NCBI GenBank assembly: GCA_965221545.1
Contig: OZ244901.1
Span: forward strand, 558,001-622,000
Direction: 5' to 3'
DNA length: 64,000 bases
From: JAJEFO01 sp022819605
GTDB taxonomy: Bacteria; Pseudomonadota; Alphaproteobacteria; Rhodobacterales; Rhodobacteraceae
In this document: piece by piece, positions 1 to 8,079 of the stretch
Position numbering within the stretch: position 1 is the stretch's first letter
Layout of the letters: every line of letters starts with the position of its first letter
Translations under genes and position numbers: made by a program
Notes under the pieces: generated by a model
What the model was told of the DNA's origin: nothing
Seen by the model: the letters and a program-made list of their open reading frames with translations, nothing else
Databases searched by the model: none

Positions 1-160
1 GCACATAGCCCCATTGCTTGTCATTCGGCGCGGCCCAGACTTCGGCGAACTCGGCGGCGGCCTCGGCGAGTTCCTGCTCCTTGCCCGGGTACATGCCAAT
101 CGAGTGGTACAGAAAATACCCGGCGTGCTTGGTGTTCGTGAGCATGTTGCGGATCCGCAT
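1..160 (-). CDS. N-terminal fragment of a possible class V aminotransferase-fold PLP enzyme (runs off the window)
   Basis: The minus strand reads openly from an ATG at 160 to the window edge, giving 53 residues that start MRIRNMLTNTKHAGYF and continue with SIGMYPGKEQELAEAAAEF. A short hydrophobic-aromatic stretch (YFLYHSIG) followed by a helical segment is typical of the start of fold-type I PLP enzymes of the class V aminotransferase/kynureninase group. That assignment is a resemblance only, because the lysine and cofactor motifs lie outside the window. No good ribosome binding site precedes the ATG. The same frame stays open upstream to an ATG at 298, but that stretch has the composition of noncoding sequence, so I chose 160. 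Confidence 0.4.
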   Translation of the reverse strand, partial: MRIRNMLTNTKHAGYFLYHSIGMYPGKEQELAEAAAEFAEVWAAPNDKQWGYV

Positions 161-333
161 GGGCGTGTTGCGGGGCAGGGTAGTCGAATGCCTGGCGGTG
201 GTCCACGTTCGCGTTTGCGAATCTGTCCCTGCAAAACGTCTGTCCTGAAACTGTGATGGATGTTCATCTTGAGATGCAGCGCGTGTGATACGTGCCATGC
301 TCGGCAGCGTCTCGCGCTGCAGAAGGCCGCGCA

Positions 334-696
334 TCATGAAGTCGAGGTGCCCCACATGCATGTTGCTGACATGATGACGGACAGATGCCTGCCGGGAGTG
401 GTGGTTGACATGCTGAACTCTCCGTCGGCGCACATTCCGTTCAGCCAGCCGCGGCCATGCCGGATGTTCGTGACGGAAGCCGCTTTCAGCAACGCCTGTA
501 TCCGGTCACCCTCTCTACCAATGGCGGTCGCTGGAACCGTCAGGTCGATGTCTGTGCTCTGGCGGTGTTGCCATCTCGCGATCAGCGCGGTCCCGCCGCC
601 GATCAGGATGTCGCCGGGATCCAGGACCTAGAGCAACGCTGGCGCGATCTGCCTGAGAATCGCGTCCGCCGGGGGGAGTATCTCGAAATCGCTCAC
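334..696 (-). pseudogene. AbiEii-like nucleotidyltransferase, N-terminal half (nonsense codon and inversion break)
   Basis: The frame opens with GTG at 696, overlapping the stop of the upstream gene in a GTGA arrangement. It encodes the nucleotidyltransferase signature of the AbiEii/DUF1814 family: LIGGGTALIARWQHR followed by STDIDL (GG...HR.S.DIDL). The reading continues through GWLNGMCADGEFSMSTTTP and then loses family similarity, ending at TGA 334-336. A TAG at 628-630 interrupts the frame after 22 codons. The family C-terminal half (E-I-L-A-K-L...RD-Y-D) is absent here but present on the opposite strand from 1391. The break falls at a 9-bp sequence (395-403) whose inverted copy lies at 1391-1399 in the same codon phase. 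The family role is the toxin of type IV toxin-antitoxin or abortive-infection systems. This copy should be inactive. Confidence 0.72.
395..403 (-). repeat. Inverted repeat copy 1 at the AbiEii break (CACCACTCC on the minus strand)
   Basis: The minus strand reads CACCACTCC here, inside the codons for T-T-P of the AbiEii-like N-terminal half. The same nine bases occur on the plus strand at 1391-1399, at the start of the C-terminal half and in the same codon phase. Inverting the segment between the two copies joins the halves in frame. Confidence 0.7.
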
Positions 697-1337
697 GCGG
701 CAGCTCGTGCCGGCGACTCGTCGCCCGGGACACTGCCCTTCCAGCCTTCCGGCTTCTGCGCGAACTGATTCAACCACCAGGACAGTGCTCCGCGGCGCAC
801 ATCGCTCTCCAGAACCGCGCGGGCGACGTGCCAGACGCTGAGCGCGTCCCGGCGCCGCAGCTGCGGGTAGTCATCTTCACGGATGTCCTGCAGCAGCTCG
901 GCAAGCCAGTCCCGTTCGTTGCGGGTTCTCGTCCCTTCGGTCAGCCAGCGGAACAGTTCCGCCCCCGATGGACGGCCCGTGTAACCGGCAAGATGTTTAC
1001 CGGAAAGCGATGACAGCAGACGGTGGTCCGGATCCGGCTTCCTGAACACATGTCTCGCAGGATCGTTCTCGAACCAGCTGAGAGGCATCGGCGCGTACCG
1101 GAAACGCTTCTCCAGCGGGTTCACGTCATCCCGGGGAACGCACTTCCCCTTGCAGCTCATCAACGAGCTGTGGCGTCCAATGTCTGACGCTTCGGGATCG
1201 GGCACCGCCCTTTCCATCTGCCAGTGCCAGCGCGCATGAATGTCCTCGCGCGTCGGAGCACGGTCGGTCCGCCAGGCGCCGCCGCTTCGGTCAAGGCGCC
1301 AGAACTCGCGACGGCACGCTTCCACGTCAAAGGCCAT
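693..1337 (-). CDS. Uncharacterised protein paired with the AbiEii-like gene
   Basis: This 214-residue reading frame starts at ATG 1337, where AGGAG sits seven bases upstream. The open frame extends further to 1688, but that part is antisense to the AbiEii C-terminal fragment and lacks a start signal. The protein is rich in Arg, Trp and acidic residues. It has no signal peptide or membrane segment and I recognise no domain. Its TGA overlaps the GTG of the nucleotidyltransferase half by four bases, so the two were translationally coupled. Many AbiEii-type toxins are preceded by an antitoxin gene, so a partner or antitoxin role is possible, but I see no AbiEi-like winged-helix motif. It lies inside the segment that appears inverted. 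Confidence 0.6.
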   Translation of the reverse strand: MAFDVEACRREFWRLDRSGGAWRTDRAPTREDIHARWHWQMERAVPDPEASDIGRHSSLMSCKGKCVPRDDVNPLEKRFRYAPMPLSWFENDPARHVFRKPDPDHRLLSSLSGKHLAGYTGRPSGAELFRWLTEGTRTRNERDWLAELLQDIREDDYPQLRRRDALSVWHVARAVLESDVRRGALSWWLNQFAQKPEGWKGSVPGDESPARAAA

Positions 1338-1390
1338 TCGGCGACTCCTGATTTGCCTGGCACGACGACAGATCACCCGGAGCGAACGCA

Positions 1391-1399
1391 CACCACTCC
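1391..1399 (+). repeat. Inverted repeat copy 2 at the AbiEii break (CACCACTCC on the plus strand)
   Basis: This is the plus-strand copy of the nine bases found on the minus strand at 395-403. The codon phase (C-ACC-ACT-CC) is identical in both copies, so recombination between them keeps the AbiEii reading frame. The repeat is short enough to have arisen by chance, but its position exactly at the break of the protein family similarity argues against that. Confidence 0.65.
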
Positions 1400-1832
1400 A
1401 CTCCTGCCTGCATTGACAGAGTTGGCGGACCGCGAAACCTGCTTCGGGCTTGGTCTCGAACCTACCGCGGAAATCCTGGCCCGCAAGCTGAAGCTCCGGA
1501 TATATGGCAACGGTGAATTCGTCTCTCGAGACTTCTACGACATTTGCACCGCCGGCGAACGGGATCGCGACGGGCTTGAGCTGGCGCTTTCGGTCCTGAG
1601 TGTCGAGATGCGGGCCGAAATCGCCGATGAGATTGCCAGCCTTGGACCGCAGGCCGCGCGGCTCGGGCGCCCGCTGACCGGAGTCCACAGACCGTCATGG
1701 CTGAGTGATCTGGGTGAACGGGCGGCGGAGTTGATCGTGTCGCCGCATCCAGTCTACGGGCATCGTCGAGACGTCCGCTCCATGCCGGGTGACGACGGCC
1801 GAAGGAAGCCAGATACCGAAGAGCCCAGCTAG
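1391..1832 (+). pseudogene. AbiEii-like nucleotidyltransferase, C-terminal half (opposite strand from the N-terminal half)
   Basis: The plus strand carries the second half of an AbiEii/DUF1814-type nucleotidyltransferase: LEPTAEILARKLKLRI, then GNGEFVSRDFYDICTA and a helical tail with D-G-L-E-L-A-L-S-V-L-S. In the family the segment E-I-L-A-K-K-L...RD-Y-D follows the nucleotidyltransferase core that is found here only on the minus strand (334-696). There is no start codon or ribosome binding site at the 5' end of this similarity; upstream bases are antisense to the 693-1337 gene. The frame ends at TAG 1832. It is best read as the detached 3' part of the same gene after inversion of 395-1399. 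Confidence 0.7.
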
Positions 1833-2141
1833 GAGGCAGAGCCCGGATCCGGCGAGGCGACATCCGGTCCGTTCGACATTCCGGACCCACCGAAGCGCCC
1901 ATCACCGCCGGACGACTGACAAGGACGTTCCGGGACGCGCTTGGGGCTTCATTCGCGTGATCATGCAATCCTGACCGATTTTCGGACAGGTGATGTGATG
2001 GGTGGCATTCCATTGCTTTTGTATGCATCACTATTGCCGGATGGACATCTTGATATCTCTCTTCACGTCTGGTTCGCAGTCCCGTCTAAATCGCACCGGG
2101 TTGCCAATAGGATTCCTGAAGGAAAGCAGCGGGACCGGGAT
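1833..2141. other. Intergenic, upstream of the AKR/Liv/RidA operon
   Basis: No gene is supported here. An open frame leading into the aldo/keto reductase starts at 1941, but its first residues look noncoding. This stretch should hold the promoter of the operon at 2142-10350. I found no convincing -35/-10 pair. Confidence 0.5.
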
Positions 2142-3272
2142 ATGGGAGGCGATCTGGAAAACGGCGCAAGTTCGGGCGGCATGACGGAGGTTCCCAGAGT
2201 CACGGTTCGGCCTGCCTATTTCGTCTCGACGATCATCAAGGGTGGCTGGCAGCTTGCCGGCGACCATGGCGCGGTGAATGCGGATCAGGCGATTGCCGAC
2301 ATGGTCCGATTTGTCGATGCCGGCGTCACCACCTTCGATTGCGCCGACATATATGCCGGCGTCGAGGATAAGATCGGCCGGTTTCGCGCCGAACTCATCC
2401 GATCCCGCGGGCGAGTTGCGCTGGACAACGTCAAGGTTCACACGAAATACGTGCCTGATCGGGACAGCCTGGCAAGGCTCACGCTCGATGATGTCGAAGC
2501 GGGGATAGACCGCTCGCTGCTTCGGTTGGGGCTGGATCGGCTGGATCTGGTGCAATTCCATTGGTGGGACTATGCCGTGCCGGGTCATGTCGAAGTGATG
2601 GGGCACCTCAACACCCTGCGCGACAAGGGCAAGATCGACCTGATCGGAGTGACCAACTTCGACGCCGAGCATCTGACGGAGTTGTGCGACACGACTGACA
2701 TCGCGTCGGCCCAGGTGCAATATTCCCTGCTCGACCGCCGTGCCTCGGGAAACTTCGCCGCGCTCGCAAGAAGCAGACGGGTCAGCATTTTCGCCTACGG
2801 CGTTCTCGCCGGCGGGTTCCTGAACGATGCTTGGCTCGGCAGGCCCGATCCCGGATTCGACTTCGAGAACCGCAGCCTGGTCAAGTACCGGCTGATCATC
2901 GAGGAGTTCGGCGGCTGGGCGCTGTTTCAGGATCTGCTGGCGTCGCTGCGCACGGTGGCCGACCGACATGGTGCAGACATCTCCGACATCGCGCTCCGCG
3001 CCACGCTGGACAGCCCCGATGTCGCAGCGACAATCGTTGGTGCGCGCTATGCCAACCGGCTGCCTCAGACTCTCCACGCCTTCAAAGTCGAATTGACGGA
3101 CCGGGATCGTAGCGAGATCGAGGCGGTCCGAGACCGGTCAACCGGTCCGCTGGGTGCGGTCTACGAGCTGGAGCGTGACGTCACAGGACGACACGGGCGG
3201 ATCATGAAATACAATCTCAACAAGGGTGACAATCGGTTGGCCAGCAAAGCCCGTCAGGGCGAGGTCGCCTGA
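2142..3272 (+). CDS. Aldo/keto reductase (first gene of the Liv/RidA operon)
   Basis: This 376-residue protein is an NAD(P)H-dependent aldo/keto reductase expected to reduce a carbonyl in the cytoplasm. The catalytic tetrad is visible: Asp and Tyr in TTFDCADIYAG, Lys in VHTKYV and His in QFHWWDY. The barrel motif GVTNFDAEHL and the cofactor-binding end (ATIVGARYANRLPQ) are also present. It starts the operon; livG begins two bases after its stop. The start is uncertain: ATG 2142 (MGGDLENG) has only a distant GGAA, and ATG 2181 (MTEVPRV) is the alternative. It is a paralogue of the reductase half of the fusion at 8893, sharing the unusual QFHWW motif. The substrate is unknown. Confidence 0.85.
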   Translation: MGGDLENGASSGGMTEVPRVTVRPAYFVSTIIKGGWQLAGDHGAVNADQAIADMVRFVDAGVTTFDCADIYAGVEDKIGRFRAELIRSRGRVALDNVKVHTKYVPDRDSLARLTLDDVEAGIDRSLLRLGLDRLDLVQFHWWDYAVPGHVEVMGHLNTLRDKGKIDLIGVTNFDAEHLTELCDTTDIASAQVQYSLLDRRASGNFAALARSRRVSIFAYGVLAGGFLNDAWLGRPDPGFDFENRSLVKYRLIIEEFGGWALFQDLLASLRTVADRHGADISDIALRATLDSPDVAATIVGARYANRLPQTLHAFKVELTDRDRSEIEAVRDRSTGPLGAVYELERDVTGRHGRIMKYNLNKGDNRLASKARQGEVA

Positions 3273-3274
3273 CC

Positions 3275-4045
3275 GTGGCCGCGGACACGCTCTTGCAGCT
3301 GCGCGGCGTCACCAAGCGATTCGGGGGCTTCACGGCGGTCGACGCGATCTCTTTCAACCTGCCGCGCGGCGTGATCGGCGGGCTGATCGGGCCAAACGGC
3401 GCCGGCAAGACGACGCTCTTCAACACCATGGCGGGTCTTATGAGGCCGGATGCCGGTGAGGTGCTTCTGGATACGGTGCCGATTCAGAACCGTCCGCCGC
3501 ACCGGATCTTCGCGGAGGGCCTGTCTCGCACGTTCCAGATCCCGCGTCCGTTTCCTGAAATGTCAGTTCTTGAGAACGTCATGCTGGTTCCGCTTGGGCA
3601 ATCGGGCGAGCGGTTCTGGAACAACTGGCTGCGGTCCGGAACGGTGGCACGGGAAGAGCGCGCGACCCGCACGCGGGCTGACGAGATCATTGACTTCTGC
3701 CAATTGACCAGCGTGCGCAACGATCAGGCCAGCACATTGTCTGGCGGCCAGTTGAAACTGCTGGAGCTTGCGCGCGTTCTCATGGCCGATCCGAAGATCA
3801 TCCTTCTTGACGAGCCTGCTGCCGGAGTGAACCCGTCGTTGATGCTGACTCTGGTCGACCAGATCAAGGCGCTGAACCAGCGCGGCTATACCTTCCTGAT
3901 AATCGAGCACAACATGGACGTGGTCATGTCGATTTGCGACCCGATCTTCGTGATGGCGCAGGGACGATTGCTCTATGAAGGAGGTGCCGAAGGCGCGCGC
4001 CGCGACCCTGCGGTGCTGGATGCCTATCTGGGGGATCTGCCGTGA
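3275..4045 (+). CDS. livG: Branched-chain amino acid-type ABC transporter ATP-binding protein (LivG-like)
   Basis: This 256-residue ATPase energises a HAAT-family importer at the inner membrane. The Walker A motif GPNGAGKTT lies at about residues 39-47, the signature LSGGQ at about 154-158, Walker B IILLDEP shortly after, and the switch His in LIIEHNMD. The D-loop region reads AAGVNPSL, as in LivG proteins. The start is GTG, two bases past the stop of the reductase. Its TGA overlaps the GTG of livF, so the two ATPases are translationally coupled. The ligand cannot be told from the ATPase; nearby reductases and RidA proteins suggest something other than plain branched-chain amino acids. Confidence 0.92.
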   Translation: MAADTLLQLRGVTKRFGGFTAVDAISFNLPRGVIGGLIGPNGAGKTTLFNTMAGLMRPDAGEVLLDTVPIQNRPPHRIFAEGLSRTFQIPRPFPEMSVLENVMLVPLGQSGERFWNNWLRSGTVAREERATRTRADEIIDFCQLTSVRNDQASTLSGGQLKLLELARVLMADPKIILLDEPAAGVNPSLMLTLVDQIKALNQRGYTFLIIEHNMDVVMSICDPIFVMAQGRLLYEGGAEGARRDPAVLDAYLGDLP

Positions 4046-4794
4046 ACGCGCCGCATGTGCTGGAGGCCCGGGACGTGATCGCCGGCTATGCGCCCGACCT
4101 GCCGATCCTGCACGGAGTCTCCGTTCATGTGGATGCAGGCGAAGTCGTGTCGATCATCGGCCCGAATGGTGCCGGGAAATCGACCCTGGTCAAGGCGATC
4201 GCAGGGCTGGTGCGCGTGTCGTCCGGCAATGTTCGACTTGATGACCGTAACATCACCGGCGTTGCTGCCCACAAGCTGGCTGCCGATGGCGTGGGCTACG
4301 TTCCTCAGACCGGGAATGTCTTTGCAACTTTGACCGTTCGCGAGAATCTCGTGATGGGTGGCGCGGCGCTGGCCAAGGCCGCTGCACTGGAGCGGATCGA
4401 GGAAATCTGTGCCATCTATCCGATCTTGAAGGACAGGATGCGAGACAAGGCAGGCTCTCTTTCCGGTGGCCAGCGGCAGATCCTTGCCGTCGCCCGCGCG
4501 CTGTTGACCAAGCCGAGGCTGATGCTCTTGGACGAGCCGACCGCGAGCCTCTCGCCGAAGGCCGCAAGCGAGCTCTTCGACGTGGTGCGCGGCCTTGCCG
4601 AGGACGGGGCCGCGGTGCTGATGGTCGAGCAGAACGCCAAGGCGGCGTTGCGCGTGTCGGATCGGGGCTATGTTTTGGCCGAGGGGCGGAACCGGATCGA
4701 CGGTGCGGCTGCCGATCTGCTCGCGGACGAGGGAATCGGCGAGATCTTTCTGGGATTCAGGCGCGATTCCGCAAGCACGGAGGGCGCGGGATGA
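4042..4794 (+). CDS. livF: Branched-chain amino acid-type ABC transporter ATP-binding protein (LivF-like)
   Basis: This is the second ATPase (250 residues) of the importer. Walker A is GPNGAGKST at about residues 40-48, the signature is LSGGQRQ, Walker B is LMLLDEP, and the LivF-type D-loop TASLSPKAA and H-loop variant MVEQNAK are present. The H-loop Gln in VEQN, in place of His, is typical of LivF. It starts with GTG overlapping the stop of livG and ends overlapping the ATG of livH (ATGA). This chain of 4-bp overlaps shows a single co-translated unit. Confidence 0.92.
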   Translation: MNAPHVLEARDVIAGYAPDLPILHGVSVHVDAGEVVSIIGPNGAGKSTLVKAIAGLVRVSSGNVRLDDRNITGVAAHKLAADGVGYVPQTGNVFATLTVRENLVMGGAALAKAAALERIEEICAIYPILKDRMRDKAGSLSGGQRQILAVARALLTKPRLMLLDEPTASLSPKAASELFDVVRGLAEDGAAVLMVEQNAKAALRVSDRGYVLAEGRNRIDGAAADLLADEGIGEIFLGFRRDSASTEGAG

Positions 4795-5702
4795 TCCTGC
4801 AGCACATCGCGGACGGCATCCTGAGCGGTGCTATCGTCGCACTGGGCGCGATTGGCCTGAGCTTCACCATGAAGATGCTGCGCTTTGCCAATTTTTCGCA
4901 TTCCGAGCTGCTCACCTGGGGCGCTTACAGCGCACTCGTGTTTGTTGCGTTCTTTTCCAGTTTCGGAGGAATCTTCGACCTGACTTTCGGACCGTTCTCC
5001 TTCGGGCCGGGACTTCTTCTCGCGATGCTTTGCGCCTGCGTCGCCACCGCGATCATCGCGCTCCTGCTGCATCGCTTCGTTTTCGCGCGGCTCAGCCGTG
5101 CCGCTGGACACATGACCATGGTCTTTGCCAGCTTCGGCGTGGCGCTGATCCTGCGGCACCTGGTGGTGCTGATCTGGGGTTCCGACCCGATTTACTATTC
5201 CAGGGAACTGCAGTTCGCCATTCTCCTGCCAGGCAACGTCCGCGTGTTGCCCGATCAGGTGTTCCTGCTGGGCCTGACCGTAGTGGTAGTCATCGCGCTG
5301 CATCTCTTCATGACCCGCTCGCGCACCGGCATCGCTATGCGCGGCGTTGCCGAAAGCCCGGACCTCGCTCGGGCAAGCGGTGTCAATGTCGACCGTATCA
5401 TCACGTGGGTCTGGGTGATCGGCGCTTCCGGCGCGGCGATCGGCGGAGTGCTTTACGGCATGACCGTGCAGCTGCGTCCGGAACTTGGATTCAGCCTGAT
5501 ACTGCCGCTCTTCGCCGCCGCAATTCTTGGCGGCACAGGAAGCCTGTACGGCGCCGTGCTGGGCGGGCTGATCGTCGGGCTGTCGGAAAACCTCTCGGTG
5601 ATGATCATCCCCACGACCTACAAGCCCGCGGTTCCGTTCCTGCTGATTCTCGCGATCCTCTATTTCCGGCCTGAGGGCATTTTTGGAGAGCGTGACACAT
5701 GA
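4791..5702 (+). CDS. livH: Branched-chain amino acid-type ABC transporter permease (LivH-like)
   Basis: This inner-membrane permease has 303 residues and about eight hydrophobic segments. It shows the LivH hallmarks: an N-terminal GAIVALGAIGLSFTMKM segment, the cytoplasmic loop SRTGIAMRGVAESPDLARASGVN that contacts the ATPase, and the end FRPEGIFGE. It overlaps livF by ATGA at its start and livM by ATGA at its end. With LivM it forms the translocation channel. The substrate is not evident. Confidence 0.92.
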   Translation: MILQHIADGILSGAIVALGAIGLSFTMKMLRFANFSHSELLTWGAYSALVFVAFFSSFGGIFDLTFGPFSFGPGLLLAMLCACVATAIIALLLHRFVFARLSRAAGHMTMVFASFGVALILRHLVVLIWGSDPIYYSRELQFAILLPGNVRVLPDQVFLLGLTVVVVIALHLFMTRSRTGIAMRGVAESPDLARASGVNVDRIITWVWVIGASGAAIGGVLYGMTVQLRPELGFSLILPLFAAAILGGTGSLYGAVLGGLIVGLSENLSVMIIPTTYKPAVPFLLILAILYFRPEGIFGERDT

Positions 5703-6646
5703 TCGGTCTGGTCTCGTACATCGTCTTCTTCCTGATCCTGTCGTTGATCTTCGGGGTCGCTGTGCTCGGGCTCAACCTGCAGTGGGGGTTCACCGGGCTC
5801 TTCAACGCCGGTGTCGCCGGATTCACCGCGATCGGCGCCTACACGATGGCAATCCTCACGGGCCCGGCCAGGGAGGCGGTCTTCGGCGGATTCGAATTGC
5901 CCTTTGTCGTGGGGCTGATTGGAGCGATGATCGCTTCCGGCATAGGTGCCGTCTTCGTCGGCCTGGCCACGTTGAAGCTCAGGCACGAATACCTCGCTGT
6001 CGCCACGTTCGGGATCGCGGTGACCATTCAACTCGTCTGCCTGAACTGGGAGTACCTTACCGGCGGCACGCTCGGCTTGATTGGCATTCCGAACCCGTCC
6101 AAGGCTTGGGTCGAAGGGCCGCTGGCACAGAACACACTCTATCTGCTCGTGGTCCTCGTCGTGGTCGGAATGAGCTTCGCCGCCCTGGAACGGATCGTGA
6201 AGTCGCCGTGGGGCCGGATGCTGAAAGCGATCCGCGAGGACGATGTCGCCGCCGCGAGCCTGGGCAAGTCGCCGGAGCGGGTGCGCCTTGAGGCCTTTGT
6301 GCTCGGTTGCATGCTCATGGGGCTCTCGGGCGCTCTTTATGTATCCTTCATCGGTTACGTGAGCCCTTGGGACTTCCTGCCGATCCTGACGTTTCAGATA
6401 TGGACCATGCTGATCGTCGGTGGCAGCGCCAACAACCGCGGGGCGATTCTGGGCGCCCTGATCGTCTGGGGTGTGTGGACCATGAGCGGCTTCGTCATAT
6501 CGCGCGTGGTCCCGGCGGAGATCCAGGCCCAGGGCGGCGCAATGCAAGCTGTATTGATCGGCCTGATCCTGGTCGCTATGCTCCTGATCCGCCCGCGCGG
6601 CCTGATCGGTGAAGAGCTGCACGTTTCGCGCCACGCAAGGTCGTAG
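5699..6646 (+). CDS. livM: Branched-chain amino acid-type ABC transporter permease (LivM-like)
   Basis: This is the second permease (315 residues), with LivM features: the internal motif GVAGFTAIGAYTMAI, the ATPase-contacting loop SPWGRMLKAIREDDVAAASLG, and the C-terminus LLIRPRGLIGEE. About eight to ten transmembrane segments are visible. It starts within the livH stop codon overlap. A 111-base gap follows before the binding protein, which here comes last in the transporter block rather than first. That gap contains a short inverted repeat (CTAGG...CCTAG at about 6688-6708). Confidence 0.92.
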   Translation: MIGLVSYIVFFLILSLIFGVAVLGLNLQWGFTGLFNAGVAGFTAIGAYTMAILTGPAREAVFGGFELPFVVGLIGAMIASGIGAVFVGLATLKLRHEYLAVATFGIAVTIQLVCLNWEYLTGGTLGLIGIPNPSKAWVEGPLAQNTLYLLVVLVVVGMSFAALERIVKSPWGRMLKAIREDDVAAASLGKSPERVRLEAFVLGCMLMGLSGALYVSFIGYVSPWDFLPILTFQIWTMLIVGGSANNRGAILGALIVWGVWTMSGFVISRVVPAEIQAQGGAMQAVLIGLILVAMLLIRPRGLIGEELHVSRHARS

Positions 6647-6757
6647 TGGTGGACAAAGCCGCGAAGACGGAGTTTGATCGACGGCGCTAGGAAAAAGTCG
6701 CCCTAGGGGGCACATCGGGCCGGCGCCAAAGCCCGGCTCATTCACATGGAGGTGCGC

Positions 6758-8020
6758 ATGATGCACAAATTCGGATTGGCGGCCCTTGCCGCCGCACTCA
6801 TCGGGATCAGTTCCGCGGCCCACGCCGCTGACTGTCCGATCAAGCTCGGCGCAATCTTGCCGGTCAGCGGCCCGATGGGCCAGGTGGGCGAGCGGATCGC
6901 CGAAACCGGTCTCTTTGCCGTCGAGCAATTCAACGAAGCCGGCGGCGTTCATGGCTGTCCGGTGGAATACGTGCTGCGCGACACGCAGGGCCAATCGGCC
7001 GTTGGCGTGGATGCCGCAAAGAGCCTCGTCGACCTCGACGGTGTGCAGGCGCTCATCGGCGCCGTGTCCTCTGGTGTCAGCCTGCCGGTCCTGACGTCGG
7101 TTGCCGTGCCGTCCAAGGTCGTGCAGATGTCCTGCTGCTCGTCGTCCGAGAGCTTCACGGCGCTCGCCGAAGAAGGCAAGACGGACGGCTATTGGTTCCG
7201 GACTTACGCCACCAATCGCAGCCAGTCCGCCATTGGCGCAAAGCTGACCGTCGACAGCGGTTTCAAGAGCACTGCAGTCATATACGTCAACACCGATTTC
7301 GGCGTAGGTCTGGCCAATCGATTCGAGCAGGACATCGCCAAGCTCGGCGGTTCGATCACCTCGATGGTGGCCTATAACGAGAGCCAGCAAAGCTATCGTG
7401 CAGAGGTCACCAAGGCTTTGGAAGGCAATCCGGATTCGCTCTATCTTGTGGCTTTCCCGGTGGACGGCGCCACGATCACGCGTGAATGGCTGGCCCTTGG
7501 CGGCACCGACAACCTGATCGTGAACAACTCGCTGCGTTCGGACGACTACTTTCAGGCCGTGGGCTCGAAATTCCTGCAGAACCTGCAGGGTTATGACAGC
7601 GCCCAGCCGCGCCTGCCCTCGGTCGATTCTTTCAACGAGATGTTCGAGGCAAGGTTCGACAGCCCGCCGAACGGTCCTGGCCTGCATTCCGTCTATGATG
7701 CGGTGACGGTGGTTCTCCTGGCAATGGAAGCTTCCGGCGACATCACTGGCGAGAACATCCGCGACAATATCCGCCTTGTCACGTCGCCCGACGGGGTCGA
7801 GGTCCATCCTGGTCCAGAGGGCATCGCGCGCGCCAAGGAACTCCTGGCAGAAGGCAAGACGATTCGCTACGTCGGTGCCACCGGTGCATTGGCATTCGAT
7901 GCGAATGGCGATGTTCAGGCGCCGAAGATGACGTGGAGGCTCGACGGCGACAAGAATGTCGAGACCGGTTACTTGAGCACTGCGGAGGTTGCCGAACTGA
8001 TCATGATGCTCGACGAATAG
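6758..8020 (+). CDS. livJ: Periplasmic ligand-binding protein of the branched-chain amino acid type (LivJ-like)
   Basis: This 420-residue protein has a Sec signal peptide (hydrophobic core LAALAAALIGISSAAHA, cleavage after AHA) followed by a type I periplasmic binding fold: IKLGAILPVSGPMGQVG, the loop GGVHGCPVEYVLRDTQ, and VDLDGVQALIGAVSSG. It delivers the ligand to LivHM. GGAGG at 6748-6752 fits the ATG at 6758 or 6761; an in-frame ATG at 6746 lies before that site and is unlikely. Four cysteines in the first 140 residues (ADC, HGC, SCC) could form disulphides. A G+C-rich hairpin lies just after the stop, followed by the RidA gene. Confidence 0.9.
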   Translation: MMHKFGLAALAAALIGISSAAHAADCPIKLGAILPVSGPMGQVGERIAETGLFAVEQFNEAGGVHGCPVEYVLRDTQGQSAVGVDAAKSLVDLDGVQALIGAVSSGVSLPVLTSVAVPSKVVQMSCCSSSESFTALAEEGKTDGYWFRTYATNRSQSAIGAKLTVDSGFKSTAVIYVNTDFGVGLANRFEQDIAKLGGSITSMVAYNESQQSYRAEVTKALEGNPDSLYLVAFPVDGATITREWLALGGTDNLIVNNSLRSDDYFQAVGSKFLQNLQGYDSAQPRLPSVDSFNEMFEARFDSPPNGPGLHSVYDAVTVVLLAMEASGDITGENIRDNIRLVTSPDGVEVHPGPEGIARAKELLAEGKTIRYVGATGALAFDANGDVQAPKMTWRLDGDKNVETGYLSTAEVAELIMMLDE

Positions 8021-8038
8021 TCAACCGGCATGATTGGG

Positions 8039-8056
8039 GGGGCGTTGCGGCGCCCC
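8039..8056 (+). promoter_or_regulatory. Intra-operon hairpin after the binding-protein gene
   Basis: GGGGCG (8039-8044) and CGCCCC (8051-8056) form a perfect 6-bp stem with a 6-base loop. The stem begins 18 bases after the livJ stop and is followed by a pyrimidine-rich run. It may be a partial terminator or an mRNA 3' stabiliser that raises binding-protein levels over the downstream genes. Confidence 0.5.
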
Positions 8057-8079
8057 TCTTCCTGACTATGGAGGGCGCG

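Noticed and set aside
1224..1390. 5' part of the plus-strand frame that runs into the AbiEii C-terminal half
   Set aside because: This part is antisense to the 693-1337 gene, which has a good ribosome binding site; the family similarity begins only at about 1391.
5660..7807. Long minus-strand open frame of 715 codons opposite livM and the binding-protein gene
   Set aside because: It lies antisense to two clearly coding genes, is rich in Arg/His/Asp with no domain, and crosses a gene boundary; typical shadow frame in high-G+C DNA.
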